Assembly: GCA_038093975.1 (NCBI GenBank)
Contig: JBBPTG010000003.1
Span: 558,001 to 622,000, forward strand
Origin: Chalciporus piperatus
Taxonomy: Eukaryota; Basidiomycota; Agaricomycetes; Boletales; Boletaceae
Direction: 5' to 3'
Length of the DNA: 64,000 bases
A model generated the notes under the pieces. That model ran no database searches. It saw only the letters and a list, made by a program, of their open reading frames with translations, and was not told the DNA's origin. Positions 1-11,309 of this stretch are shown in pieces. Position numbers and translations under genes: made by a program. Every line of letters begins with the position of its first letter. Within the stretch, counting starts at the first letter, position 1.

Positions 1-656
1 CTCGCCCTCCTTCTTTGGCGTCTTCCGCTTTTGGTTTGGACATATCATAACACAGCTCGTTGGCCGTTTTGTAGAACTGGCGTGTCCGAGCTCTTCTTTT
101 GATGCCACGAATACATAGGGTATTTGCGCCTCCTCGGAGAGTACAGGAAGATGTGATATGATGTCGATTGGATTTATATCAGCGGCAAGAATTAGCAGCC
201 TGAGGAAGAAATGAGTGGGGAGTGACACATCCAGAGCAGTCAAATAATTACCCCTTCTCTCCCTTGCGTATACCCTTTACGACCTCTTTTACCCCACGTT
301 TGACCTGCCGGGCTTTTGATGCTGTTGACGCGTGCAATGGTCAAAATGCACGGGCTGGAGGTTATGAGGGCACTCACCCTTCTTGATTGTTTTGTGTAGC
401 TTTTTGACCAATTTTTTCTGTGCAAGAGGTTGCGCGATAGGAGAGAGGTCCTCGAGAGGGATAGTGATCTCCTCCTTCTCCTTCTCTTTCTTGACTTTCT
501 TCGATGGCTAGACTTGGGGTGAGACAATCAAGTATTTATCTTCGGTCGTGGAGAACGCACCGAAGACACTTCCTCCATTTCTACATCCTCAGCTGGAGCG
601 GCGACATCCTCTGCTTTTCTCTTCTTTTCTTTCTTTTCGCTTTTGTCCTTGCCCAT
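1..656 (-). CDS. NHP2: H/ACA ribonucleoprotein subunit NHP2 (3' end cut by window edge)
   Basis: This is an L7Ae/NHP2-family RNA-binding protein. In eukaryotes NHP2 is a core subunit of H/ACA snoRNPs, which guide pseudouridylation of rRNA and act in the nucleolus. Four exons are visible on the minus strand. The first encodes a very basic N-terminus (MGKDKSEKKEKKRK) followed by an acidic stretch. The next reads KKLVKKLHKTIKK, and after an intron comes RQVKRGVKEVVKGIRKGEKG. The last exon gives LLILAADINPIDIISHLPVL and then IPYVFVASKEELGHA, the classic L7Ae kink-turn-binding core. The reading frame runs off base 1 within a lysine-rich tail, so at most a few residues are missing. The start at 656 is the first in-frame ATG before the basic tail. 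The family assignment is very secure. Exact exon edges are inferred from GT-AG signals. Confidence 0.93.
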
Positions 657-810
657 ATCGCGAACCTGTTCTGTAGGCCGTTGGAGGATTTGACAAGTGG
701 AGATCGTGACGTGACACTGGCACATGCGTGACCGACGTAGATAAACCTCCCACCCCTTGAATAAGAAGATATGCAGTCATCCCCCAAGTACTCAAGACAA
801 AATCGTGATT

Positions 811-2190
811 TTAATCACCATTGGGTACATTATCGCCCGCTCGAAGCATATTTAACCATATCCACTTCATCCCTTGTGGTTCCGCATCGTACCACCAGTT
901 CAATGCAATCGTAACATCTCCTGACTGTCTGACGAAGTGCCACCAACCGACAGGTAGGTACAACGTTTCTCCTGCATTCAGGGTGATGTGTATAGGGTGT
1001 GCTTCGGATGGCAAAGCATTGGGCAGATGAGGGTCTGAGATTGAAGACCATCGCACCGGTGAAGTATCTGGAGGTGAGGGAACGAGTTGGAGCTCTGAGC
1101 TACCCCTGGTGCGCGAGTACATGGCGTGCGGATATGATCTCTCTACTCTGGTGAGCAATGTGGGTCGACGTTGGTGTATCATTGGACATACCTTCTAAAC
1201 ACCACCCTTCGGTTGGCGGAAGCAGTGTAAAATGTTTCGTACCACGAACAACGGTATATACGTTCTCGTATGGGTCTACCAAGTAGCGATCAGATTTGAA
1301 TAACCAGGAGATCGCAGGATTTCCTTACCACTGTGTATGCTCGTAATGCTGCCGCTGCCTCCAATCCAGAGATTGACAGCGTCAGGAGTCCGACCTAGTC
1401 GAGAGTAGGTGACCCTTGTGAAGCATGATTGTGCAACGGGAACGAACCAAGTGCATCACTGATGAAATCTATTTCGGGTGGGACATCAACTCGCAATGCC
1501 TCATATTCCGAGGGATCTTCTCCGTCAGAGAAGTACCGGTCGGAATAGATATTTCCGTTTTGTGATTGCAGATAATAGACATATTCTTCATCTGAACCAC
1601 GTGTTGATCCGGTGCTCTCAGAGGATACAACAGTCGCTTGTTCCTTACCTGAATACAATTTGTTGAGCAGAGTATCGAGAGTCATGGTGTCTGTAAATGG
1701 TTCGGCGAAATACAATCTCCCATCTGAACCACGGGTGACCGCGTCTGCACGACTTTCCATGATTCAATTGTTCCTCTCGGGGAAAGCATCCAAGATTTGA
1801 AGCGTACCCGTTCGGCGTCACGGCAATCTTGACAGGCTGAGTCCCCATTTTCTGAACAAGGTATTCGTCTGTCCACTTCGTCAGGGCTGGAAACTTTATG
1901 CCTGAGAAGGAGATCGAATCATTCCAGGTCCAACACCAAGGGATGTGTTTATCTACCCCTGATGACAACCGGTCTTGATACATGGACAAACCTAGCAAAC
2001 TCCAGAGATGTTGGTGGGCGATCAAGGATGTCGTATGACGAACGGTTTATCTCTGACCTTTGCAGGTGGGTACGATCTATTCGGATGAAGAATGGTCATT
2101 GGACTTACCGAAATACTCCCTGGATATCCATCTGAGCAGGTCCCTGCTAATCACAGGGCGCTGCCCTTCGACGTCCGGATCGTCCGACAT
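811..2190 (-). CDS. JmjC (cupin-8) hydroxylase, JMJD7-like
   Basis: This is a Fe(II)/2-oxoglutarate-dependent JmjC protein of the JMJD7 type. Human JMJD7 hydroxylates lysine in DRG-family GTPases. Exon 1 starts MSDDPDVEGQRPVISRDLLR. Splicing out a short intron gives VAVTPNG-like sequence joined to RADAVTRGSDGRLYFAEP, matching the family block before the catalytic domain. The iron site is visible. NLWIGGSGSITSIHS ends one exon and DPYENVYTVVRGTKHFTLLP begins the next, so the HxD motif reads H-S-D across the splice. The distal iron ligand is the histidine in GETLYLPVGWWHFVRQ. The protein ends with a conserved tryptophan-rich segment (ALNWWYD). It is transcribed away from ELG1, with 269 bases between the two start codons. 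The substrate in this fungus is not known. Several exon edges in the middle, around the acidic insert, are uncertain. Confidence 0.85.
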
Positions 2191-2208
2191 CTTTGAGTGT
2201 AAGACACC

Positions 2209-2302
2209 CTAGTAGTACTGCCAGCTAGTAGTTAGTCTCCCGTAGGCAGCCCCTTAGTACGTAGGAAGACAGTCGTTCCTACTCTTCTAAGGGCTAGTAG
2301 TA
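2209..2302. promoter_or_regulatory. Three CTAGTAGT octamers in the JMJD7-like/ELG1 divergent promoter
   Basis: The octamer CTAGTAGT occurs at 2209-2216, 2225-2232 and 2295-2302, in the short space between the two divergent start codons. The same octamer recurs in the IQGAP/GCP3 divergent promoter near 56 kb. No known factor is assigned to it. Confidence 0.4.
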
Positions 2303-2354
2303 GGTCAGTGACTTTGGGTAGAACTCGGACACGAGGCGCGTGACATGTCACGCG

Positions 2355-2360
2355 ACGCGT
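2355..2360. promoter_or_regulatory. MCB-like ACGCGT element upstream of ELG1
   Basis: The palindrome ACGCGT lies about 100 bases before the ELG1 start, in a CG-rich context. In yeasts this sequence is the MluI cell-cycle box bound by MBF at G1/S genes, which would suit a replication factor. A single copy is weak evidence. Confidence 0.35.
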
Positions 2361-2459
2361 CTTGATTCCGCGTGGTCACACTGCCCCGCGCACCGGTTTC
2401 GATCACTATCCATCCGAGTTGGAACTTGAGTGTTAGCCACTTTTCGAAGAACATTTACC

Positions 2460-5400
2460 ATGCCGGAGAAGGGGAAAGCAAAAGCCACAGTCCAACGGGT
2501 ACGTTTCCTCACTCTCGTCCCGGCCGATGGAACTTAGTAGTGGACCACTGTCGGGAAGACGGCAACCCAAACATCTCTCAGGGACCACTTTCGGAAAGTC
2601 GACACTGGTATGGGGGATACCCCGACAACACAGGAGGTGCATAGCGAACACCCGGAACCCAAGCCTGAGGCTGTGGCAACAGTAGACTCGGAGACCCTTT
2701 GTCTCCCAGCAGCAGGGCCAGTTCCTTCCGCAACATTACCCGAGTCAGCCAAACCAAGTGCGTGAGTTGACTGTAGACCTTAGTAGCTTCAAACACTTTC
2801 ACCAAACCCAGGTCGTCTATTTCCGATTTTCACGAAGGTCTATTCCAAGCAAGCGCAACCGAGCAATGAAGTCGTCGATGTGGATGCCACGGACATCATC
2901 GACATTACTTCAGACGACGAACTATCCGAGACGGAACCACCTCTTTCGTCTACGCACTGCCTATCTCCTCGCTCAGAGATGGACTGCTCGGTCGCTCCTT
3001 CCTCTCCTTCCTATCCTCTTTCCACAGGTGGCGAATCTCACCGTGGCCAAGGTAGCTTGGTCAACACGAGCTTTCCACGTGTTAGTGCCAGTGAGCACAC
3101 GCGTCCCCCCAAAATAAGTAGGATAAAGGAGTCCAAGAATCGCAATACGTGGGGTCAAGGAGACTATGCGCCTTTCCCAAGTTCATGCTCACAGCATGTT
3201 CGAGGGCCGCAGCGTTCTTATACTACTGGCGAAGCCCCACCCAAACGTAATGTGGGCCCAGGTCTCCCCCTGGAAGAGAAAGGACCACTAGACTTCCTCG
3301 CAAAACCGTTTCAGCTGGGTGGTCCCTCGACAAACGACCTAGAGCATATCCATCGGTCTCTGACACACGGAGAATGCGAGCAGTACTTCCAAACTTTTAG
3401 CTGCGATTATGCCGACTCGCACCCCGCTTTCGCACAAATATATGCTCAGCAAGAGAGTACTCCCTCTCACCATGCTGAAATGTGGACTCGTCGTTTTCGT
3501 CCCAGGCGTGCGAAGGAAGTACTCGGGAACGAGGGTAGGGCTCTCTACCTGCGAGACTGGCTTAGTGCGCTCCAGCTCCGCTGGGAAGATGGCCGACCGG
3601 AGGAACCACCCGTCAAGACAGCGCAGACGAAGGGGAGCAAACAAAAGAGTGCTGCGAAGCCAGTCGAATCTCGCGGCGTGAAACGACCCCGGGTTATCCG
3701 AGCCGTGGACAGGAAACGTGGCAACAAGAGGAGAAGGGTGGATTCGGACGATGACTTGGATGACTTCGTTGTCTTTAGTGACGAAGAGCCTGGTGATGCT
3801 GATCTTTTACCAGAGGATTCTGAAGACGAGTTCACGTTCTGTCAAGATACCCTCTCTCGTATCCACCGACATCACGCGGCTTTGACCGAAACAACTCCTC
3901 CCTCTGTTATCCCAGAACCTGACTACAAGACAACTCGGTTAAACGTACCTATCGATGCTGATTTTTCCAACCATCTAACGAATACCCTGCTCATAACCGG
4001 CCCACCCGGTTGTGGGAAGACCGCCGCGGTTTATGCCTGCGCAGAGGAGTTGGGATGGGACGTTTTCGAGGTATATCCTGGAATTGGCCGGCGCAACGGT
4101 GCAAGTTTAGATCATCTTGTTGGAGACGTGGGCAGAAATCATATCGTGCAGACGGGTCATAGTCGTGCCTCCACGAGACTGACTAAACCTATGGGAAACC
4201 TTGGGTTTTCGACGAAGAACAAGCCCGGACCAAAGACTGTAATTGCTGAGGCAGGGACTAAAGTGGAACCCATCAGTGTAGATGCTGAAAGTCCAACACA
4301 CGAATCCCAAATGTTGCCTCCGAACCAACACTCATCCAGGCCGGATCCGGACGACAGTGCCATTTCCACTGCGACTGCAGTTGAATCTTCGGGACCCCAC
4401 CCGATCGTTCGCCAGTCCCTCGTGCTCCTAGAAGAAGTCGACATCCTATTCAAAGAGGATGCAGGTTTCTGGCCCGCTGTCGTTGATTTCATTCGACACT
4501 GTAGACGGCCTGTTGTAATGACTTGCAACGGTGAGCCCCTCGTTGTGTCGAGCAGGACGTTGGCGTTCATATCCATGGTACAGATCCTGGCCTAGTGCCT
4601 CTCGCCGATCTGCCTTTGCAAACAATCCTCGTTTTTGAGCCCTGTCCGTCGCCCGTGGCAGCCACCTTTCTCCAATGCCTGTCGCTCACCGAGGGCTGTC
4701 TTATACCACACGAAGACCTGATGGCTCTTTATGAAACCACGCATTCCGTGAATGGATTGGACATACCAGATGCGCCTCTATACCCGAGAACCGAGCCACT
4801 CCCGTTGCCAGATCTACGACGGTCTATCACCCAATTGCAAATGTTCTGCGGCGGCGCGACACATGGATCAACATCAGAGAAGCACCAAGGGGACGAGGCT
4901 GGAGAACACGTTCGGCGATCGGCACGACCAATTTCCGCTGAATCCAGTGCTACACCGTTGCAGTTCAGAGAGGAACGCGAGTGGCGGCGGAAAATGAGCA
5001 GCTACGGCGAGCTGTTGTCGCATGTCGACGCCCAGCTGTGTAGGCCGCCGTTGTACACGCCTGAGGTGGGTTCATCATCACGGATCAACGTTTGCTACTC
5101 CGCTGATGGTTGTATGACAGGCGCTGGGCATGGCATGTTCGTCGACGGACGATGAAATAGGCTATTTGGTACTGTCGATGGCGCCGCACGTTCCTGACAC
5201 GAGAGATGGCTTGGAGATCTATCACCACGATGAGCTCATTGCAGAACATGCCATCCGGATTTCACGTGGTATACACGAGGAGTTTGCCACGGGTCCGATT
5301 GAGACGTCGATCAACCCCGCGGCTAGGCTAACGAGTGGAAATGCAAGATGCTTCCGCTCTCGCGTGGTCTATCAATCTCAGATGGTGGAGGCGTTGCAGC

Positions 5401-5645
5401 ACATCATTCAACCACCAGCCCCTCTCATGCCTCAAAGCAGCGTGTTCCTGGATTACATACCGTGGGTTCGATACATGGTCACGGTCGACGATATTCTTGA
5501 ACGCAAGGCGTGGGATGGGATGGAGAAGGGACGGTCTGGGAGATTGACGAGGAACAGTATGCGGGCGCGACACACAAGGACGGTGGAACTGAACGAAAGA
5601 CAGTACGAGATGCTGATGGTCAGTCGGCTGGGATGCGATGAGTGA
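2460..5645 (+). CDS. ELG1: PCNA-unloading AAA+ ATPase ELG1/ATAD5
   Basis: This is the large subunit of the Elg1 RFC-like complex, which removes PCNA from DNA behind the fork. Exons read as 2460-2498, 2559-2757, 2812 to about 4531, then one ending at 5065, and 5121-5645. The N-terminus contains QTSLRDHF at residues 17-24, a good PCNA-interacting (PIP) box, and later IIDITSDDE, a SUMO-interaction-type motif. Both fit Elg1's known recognition of SUMO-PCNA. The AAA+ core has Walker A (TGPPGCGKTAAVYACAEELG) and Walker B (LVLLEEVDILFKEDAGFW), followed by RRPVVMTCN, the characteristic ATAD5/Elg1 block. The linker holds a basic NLS-like cluster (KRGNKRRRVD) and acidic stretches. The C-terminal half is less conserved, as usual in this family. 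The start was chosen because the first exon splices in frame to the PIP-box exon. Confidence 0.9.
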
Positions 5646-6029
5646 TCTATTTACGAGCGAAAGCCAGAGTTCAGACAGATGTTGATCTTGTGTCGTAAAC
5701 GAGCACTGTGGTTTTTCGCTTTCTTTCTTGCTCCAGGGCTGAGGCAGGTGCAGATGGCTTGATGAATTCCGGAAAAGGAAGGCGGGCTTGGCAGGCTCGT
5801 CGTTCATGTAGCCATATATGGGATGTGACTTGGCCACGTGTGCGAGTCGGAGCTCCACGTTGTTTAGCGCCGAAAGCGGCAAGAGCGTCGAGTTGTATAA
5901 CGTTCAACTTTCACAGTCGATTCACATCCGTGCGATATAGTAAAGCTGCTCTCATTCCCTCTCACCCCCTCTCAATTCAAACTCACCCCCAACTCACGTC
6001 CAGCTAACCTCAAACTCACGCCGGGCAAA
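5646..6029 (+). promoter_or_regulatory. ELG1 3' region and bHLH promoter with CT-rich leader
   Basis: No gene is seen here. Bases 5951-6000 are a strongly pyrimidine-rich tract (repeated CTCTCACCCC-like runs) ending about 30 bases before the bHLH start codon. This is the usual look of a fungal transcription-start region. Confidence 0.5.
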
Positions 6030-7965
6030 ATGCCTGCACCGGCCCAACACAACTCTGCCTCCTCGCAAGACACAATCACCTCCCGGAAAGATCCCTCAGC
6101 CATATCCAGACACTCCCCGGCCATTTCCCTCCCCCCACTCGATTACTTGCAGCAGCAACGAAGAGGCTCACTCACAGATCCTTCCCTCCATGCCTCTGCC
6201 ACTTCCCCCGCCCTCCGTCACGTCGATGGTCCAGATCCTTTCTCCCTCCACTCTATTCGCACTCACCCTTTCTTAGGTCCCAGACCAGCAGCGAACTATG
6301 TCTTTGGCGATAGCGGCGCGTCCAATACCATCTCCGAGCCATCCAAGCAGATGCGCAAAATACTACGCTCTCCGTCCGCGGACCGAGATATCGATCAGCC
6401 TTTGAACGGTAAGTATGGCCACTCCCGAACAAATGGTGCATCTAGTATGTCTTGCGTCGCATTACCCCGCAGCTCGCGAACCTCTCTTTCTAGGAAACGT
6501 CTCCAGCGACCACATGAACGTCGACAACGATAGACTTTCGCCAAGAATGTCCGCTCGGCATCCCGATGACAGTGATTATGGCTCACGTCGCCAATCAATC
6601 GCTGTAAGTCGCTTTGATTCCAAAGCTTCTTTCTGGCAACTCAACGCCACCAGAATTCCTCGGATTCGCAACTACCACATGGCACAAAACGCAAAATGTC
6701 GTCCGACCGGGAAGCGATGACAAGTGACGACGTCGATTCACAGTTGGCTGGTCCTGGCATACCAAGTCCGATGAACATGGATCCCAACGGTCGCGCCCAG
6801 AAACGACGTGGCTCAACAGTGGACACTCATAGAATCGCGCACCTGAGTATATATGACCACCGTCGACATTCCGTTCACGCTGGTGCAATGATTTCTGGCC
6901 CAGGCATGACTGGTGCTCCCGCGGGCAGTAATGGAAACTGGTGGCTTCATGATAGACGCGACTCTCTGCCTGCCATCCTGCCAAACGGGTCCAATGGCTA
7001 TCCCTCGGCATTCTCCGGCGACCAGCCACATGGACGATCACCCGCACCTCCAACATCTGGTAGCATGGCGACTTTCGCGTGGTCTGCAGCACAACAAACA
7101 GATGGCCAACAAGACCCTAATATACAGAATCACAACCGTCCATTTGAGTCCCAGCCTCTGCCTGTGACCATGATGCCCCCCATGACCTTCCCGCCAGACA
7201 GGCGAATGTCTGTTCCCGAAAACATTGCTCCCGCTGTCGGACCAACGAGAAACGTACGTTCCCGGTCGCGCCCTCCATCACGACAAATGCGCGAAGCACC
7301 ACCACCAGCGACAACGGTTGCCGGGCCTACCGACGAGTCGTCCTCTCCCATACCTTCTACTTCCGCTCTCAAGCAGACGAAGGAGTCAGGCTTGACTCCT
7401 TATTCTCGCTCTCCTGAGTTGAGGGTATCGCACAAGCTTGCCGAGCGGAAGCGTCGGAAGGAGATGAAAGACCTATTCGATGAATTGCGAGATCAGCTGC
7501 CTGCTGACCGTGGTATGAAAGCCAGCAAATGGGAGATTCTGAGTAAAGGTATGCTGCTGCAGTTCCCCGGTATTAGATTACAGCTGAATTTGCGTTGCAG
7601 CCATTGACTTTGTAATTAATCTCAAGCAAAGTCACCAAGACATGGCTCGTGAAATTGACTTGCTGAGGCACGAGTTGGATAGCCTCCGGCAAGGCATGCC
7701 ACCATTTGGGCCAGGTGGCCCTCCTCATTCCATTGTATACAGTCAAGGCCCGGTTCCATACCCCCCACCCCCCGGCGCAATATCCCATCCATCACAACCT
7801 CATTCCCATCAACCACCGTCACAACCCCACCAACCGACATCACAGTCTCGACCGTCTTCGTCCGAAAATGCGTATTCATCAGCAAACCAGTCGTCTCATC
7901 AACCTGGGACTGCTGCAGTGACGAACGGTAGTATACCGACGAGGATAGAAGCTCCTCCAACCTAA
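6030..7965 (+). CDS. bHLH transcription factor
   Basis: This is a basic helix-loop-helix DNA-binding protein that should bind E-boxes as a dimer in the nucleus. The bHLH lies in the C-terminal third. The basic region is [20 protein letters not shown], with the H-E-R pattern typical of CACGTG-type (class B) binders, followed by [10 protein letters not shown] and the loop. An intron then joins EILSK to [12 protein letters not shown] (helix 2), leading into a short leucine-containing coiled coil ([13 protein letters not shown]). The long N-terminal part is low-complexity and rich in Ser, Pro and Arg, with KRKM and RRGS patches. The tail is a His/Pro/Gln-rich run ([12 protein letters not shown]). 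At least four exons are supported by clean GT-AG joins. The target genes and the fungal orthologue name are not evident from the sequence. Confidence 0.85.
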
Positions 7966-8456
7966 GGTTGTCGCTGTCGTGCATTGTCGTTGTCGTGCTA
8001 TGTCTTTGTTTCTACGTCACGTTTTGTTAAGAGCACATATGATGGTTGTCATTTACGTCGGGATTATTGCATTTTTCTCGTTTCCTAACGGACGATTCCC
8101 CCTCCCCAGACATGATTTCGTGTCGATGTACATAGTGCTACGTCTACGTTTTCCATTTGTCGCAATCATCATCACTACTAGCATCTGTCAGTCATGTAAT
8201 TGTACGACTTATACGCCAACTACTCACTTTGCTCTTGTTCCCGGATTACGTGATCTACTTGGCACTTGGTCGCGGACGGTCAAGTCACTCTCAACGACAA
8301 CCTCGACGGCGCCGACACTCACTCGGATGTTTCTTCTCCGCTCTACATAACAAGCCGTTGACGGAACCCTTCCGCTTTTGATTCTCTCACTTCTCGTGCA
8401 GTTCTGGCTACCATTAGACATCTCAAGTCACAACTCATACATCTTCAGCGCTCACC
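7966..8456. other. Intergenic region between bHLH gene and TFIIF alpha
   Basis: Nothing gene-like is seen. It holds the bHLH 3' UTR, a pyrimidine-biased stretch, and the TFIIF promoter and leader ending CTCACC just before the ATG at 8457. Confidence 0.5.
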
Positions 8457-10669
8457 ATGCCCCCAAAGTCTGCCGAATCCCTCCTCTTTCACAAGAAGAA
8501 ACCCATCAAGAAGGACCCTTCAACATTTGCCCCAAATGGAGCATCACCTTCACCCCGTAAATCCGCCACGCCACGCCAGCAGCCTACCCCACCAAAACCT
8601 GACGATACCGACGACGGCGCCAAACTACCCGAGGGCGAATTCTCCGAGTACAAGCTCATGTCCTCTGCGCTCAACGGTTGGAAGTACGACGTGATGAAAT
8701 TCGACTCTCGGAAACCTGTAGACGTATCGACGTGGGACGAGCCGATAAAGTTGAACAGGAAGGATCTGAGGAGGCAGACCTCGACTCCTAATCAGCCGGT
8801 GCCTGTCGGACCGATGTTGGGGCCCGACGGTAAACCGGTGATTGGTTCGGACGGGAGGATTGTCATGGTGGATGTGGATGGTCGGCCTATCAGCAATTCC
8901 GTAGGAGAGGGTTCATCGAAGGAGAAGGAGGGAAAGGGAAAGGGTTTTGGGAATGGCAAAAAGAAGATTGCGAGGAAGACGCGGCAAGTTTTCAAGGTTC
9001 CAGAGGACGTCAGACAACTCAGGAGAGAAGAGAGATACCCATGGGTAATGGAGGATGCGAGACAGGACGAGGTTTGGGTAGGGCAGTTGGAGGAAGTCTC
9101 AAAGGCAGAGACACACGCTCTTTTCATGCCCGCTGCTCAAGAAGTGTTCAAGTTTGTACCTGCTCATCGTTGGTACAAGTTCCACAAGAAACCTAAACAC
9201 CACGTCCCTGACTTGGAGGAAGCCGAGTCATTGGTATATGTTCCTCCATTGGTGTTCAGTTGCATTGGTCTGATCGACCCCGTTAAAGATGGCAAAGATA
9301 CAGAAGAACAAGGACCCAGAGCGCTGGTTATTGCATCGCAGACGTGGACAAGGCCCTTCTGCCGCTACATCAGCCATGTTCAAGGGAGATCCCGACACCG
9401 TCGTTGGTGCAGCGCCGCTTGTGCACAGTACGAGCCAAAGTCGAGGGCCTGGAGGACGAGCCCTACGAACGGTGAACAGAGGTTCACAGGGAGCGGACGA
9501 GGACGAAGATGGGAACATTCGCCCGAAGCGAGAGGATGATGGTGAAGGCCACCTCGATGAGCAACTATTTGAAGAAGACATTGCAGATGACGATGAGCAC
9601 GAGGCCGCAGATGCAGATGACGAGGAAGCTAAGGAGCTCGAGGTCAGTTAGCGTTGTTCTTGCTCCTGCATCCTGACCTTGACGTTCAATTGTCCAGGAA
9701 CGGCTGAAACGAGAGTACAAGCTAGCCAATAAGCGGCGTGAAGGGTATATTGACGAGTCTGATGAAGAGGACGAGTCCCAGCTATCGAAAGATGGCAAAT
9801 CCCTCAAGAAACTCATGCGCAAATTAGAGAAGAATGTCGCATATGACAGTGACGAGGAGCGCAATCCATATGCCAGCTCGGTGAGTAAAACGTTAGCTCC
9901 GTATCGCTTACTCACTAACGTTTGGCCTCAGGACGAGAACGAGGAAGAGGAAGAGCCCCCGGTTGTTTCGAACGAACCTGCTATTCAGCAACAACCCCAA
10001 CAAGTGAAATCACGGTCAGGTTCTCAGCAACCGGCCACGAAAGCTCCGAGTGCGGCTCCTGCAGACGGTTCCGCTGTCGGTTCCCGGGCAGTTTCACCCG
10101 TCCCTGCACCCGGTTTGGGAGGGCACTCCGTCGTCGCTAAAAGAGCCACGAGCCCCAAGGCACCCAAGCCCAAATCGACGAACGTGAGCCGAGGAAATAG
10201 CCCTCTCAGTGGGGTTCCTGCGGGCAGTCGGGCAAGCAGTCCGGTTGCCAGTAGTCGGGCGACTAGCCCCGCAGCTAGTGGCAGCAAGCCAGCGGTCGGC
10301 TTGCCGACAAGCGCAGTACCAAATCCCACAAACAAACGCAAGGCCGACGAAGTTTCTGGGGCTACAACCGGTGGAGCGGTCAACGGTACAGGTGCTCCGA
10401 AGCCCAAGAAGCGGAAGCCATTGCCAACTGGCCCTGCACCTGAGGGAGAGTTGGAGGAGAAGATGCTCATTGAGTGGCTGCAGAACGCGCCGAATGCGAC
10501 GACGCGGGACTGCATCCAGCACTTCACACCATATTTGACGAGCGAGGCGAAGAAGGCCAGGTTCACGGCTATGGTAAAGGATGTCGCACAGTTGAAATCG
10601 GGTATCTTGATTCTCAAGAGTGCGCTGCGTGGGGAATCTGCAGCTGCCTCGCCAGCGTCTGCGACGTAG
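8457..10669 (+). CDS. TFG1: Transcription initiation factor IIF large subunit (RAP74/TFG1)
   Basis: This is the alpha subunit of TFIIF, which binds RNA polymerase II and helps it start and elongate. The N-terminal dimerisation domain is recognisable from FSEYKLMSSALNGWKYDVMK through WVMEDARQDEVWVGQLEE to FKFVPAHRWYKFHKKPKH. Removing a GTATAT-AG intron joins EEAESL to MAKIQKNKDPERWLLHR, a conserved RAP74 block. The middle is highly charged and acidic (EEDIADDDEHEAADADDEE), with KLANKRREGYIDESDEED. A Ser/Ala/Pro-rich linker (residue run with RASSPVASSRATSP) follows. The C-terminal winged helix is clear: EEKMLIEWLQNAPNATTRDC and FTAMVKDVAQLKSGILILK, which in other species binds the CTD phosphatase FCP1. 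Four or more exons. The identification is secure. Confidence 0.93.
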
Positions 10670-11309
10670 GATATGGTGTGGGGGACGCTTGTTTGTCGGT
10701 CATTGTATTATGATCAAATTCGTCAGTTGAAATCCATTCCCGGGCTCACCATCGCGAGAGTTGGTCGATTTCAAGTCACGGTGGGTAAGTTATTCGGAGT
10801 TAAGCTGATGGAATTCAACAGGCCAGCCTAGAGAGGCTAGAATGTGCCTGATCGTCGCGGGAGATTGAACGCCGTGTACACTGATCGCGGCATCTGGGAG
10901 GTGAGTATCCCAACTTGGACTGGAGTGTCGATCATCTCTCAGTAGACCTCGTAGATCGTATGAGTTGTGTGACGCCTTGATTTCCCAAGCGCGTGAGTAG
11001 GGGATCAGTGGTTCTCATGGGCAAAGGTCTCCCCCTCGCCGACTTCAAGCTGGCATTCTGTTTTTTCTTTCGCGCTGGCCGAAGTAAAAGCCTGAATTCC
11101 TGGACCCGCTTGCCGAGTCTCGACCGCGTTCAGATGATCGAACATAGTGGAGCTGACATGGAGGCTGACATGGAGGCTGACATCACAGGATTTCCCGCCC
11201 ATAGTATAAATTCCAGCCTTCCGGAATGTTCGCCCGCCATCACGCTTGCTTCCTCTCCCCCAGCACATTCACTATTTTCCCCTCCCCTCGTTTGAATTCT
11301 GTCCCCGCC
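10670..11309 (+). promoter_or_regulatory. Chitin deacetylase promoter region
   Basis: No gene is supported here. A TATA-like element (AGTATAAAT) is at 11203-11211, about 100 bases before the start codon. It is followed by a pyrimidine-rich tract at about 11246-11292. Just upstream of the TATA lies a short 12-base tandem repeat, listed separately. Confidence 0.55.
11152..11184 (+). repeat. 12-base tandem repeat GCTGACATGGAG (2.75 copies)
   Basis: Copies are at 11152-11163, 11164-11175 and a partial one at 11176-11184, about 20 bases upstream of the TATA-like box of the chitin deacetylase gene. The copies are identical over their length, so this could be a multiplied factor-binding site or a simple slippage repeat. 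Confidence 0.8.

Noticed and set aside
2758..3117. Plus-strand 119-codon frame at the start of ELG1
   Set aside because: It overlaps ELG1 exons in another frame and lacks any domain. The ELG1 frame carries the SUMO-type motif and continues to the ATPase.
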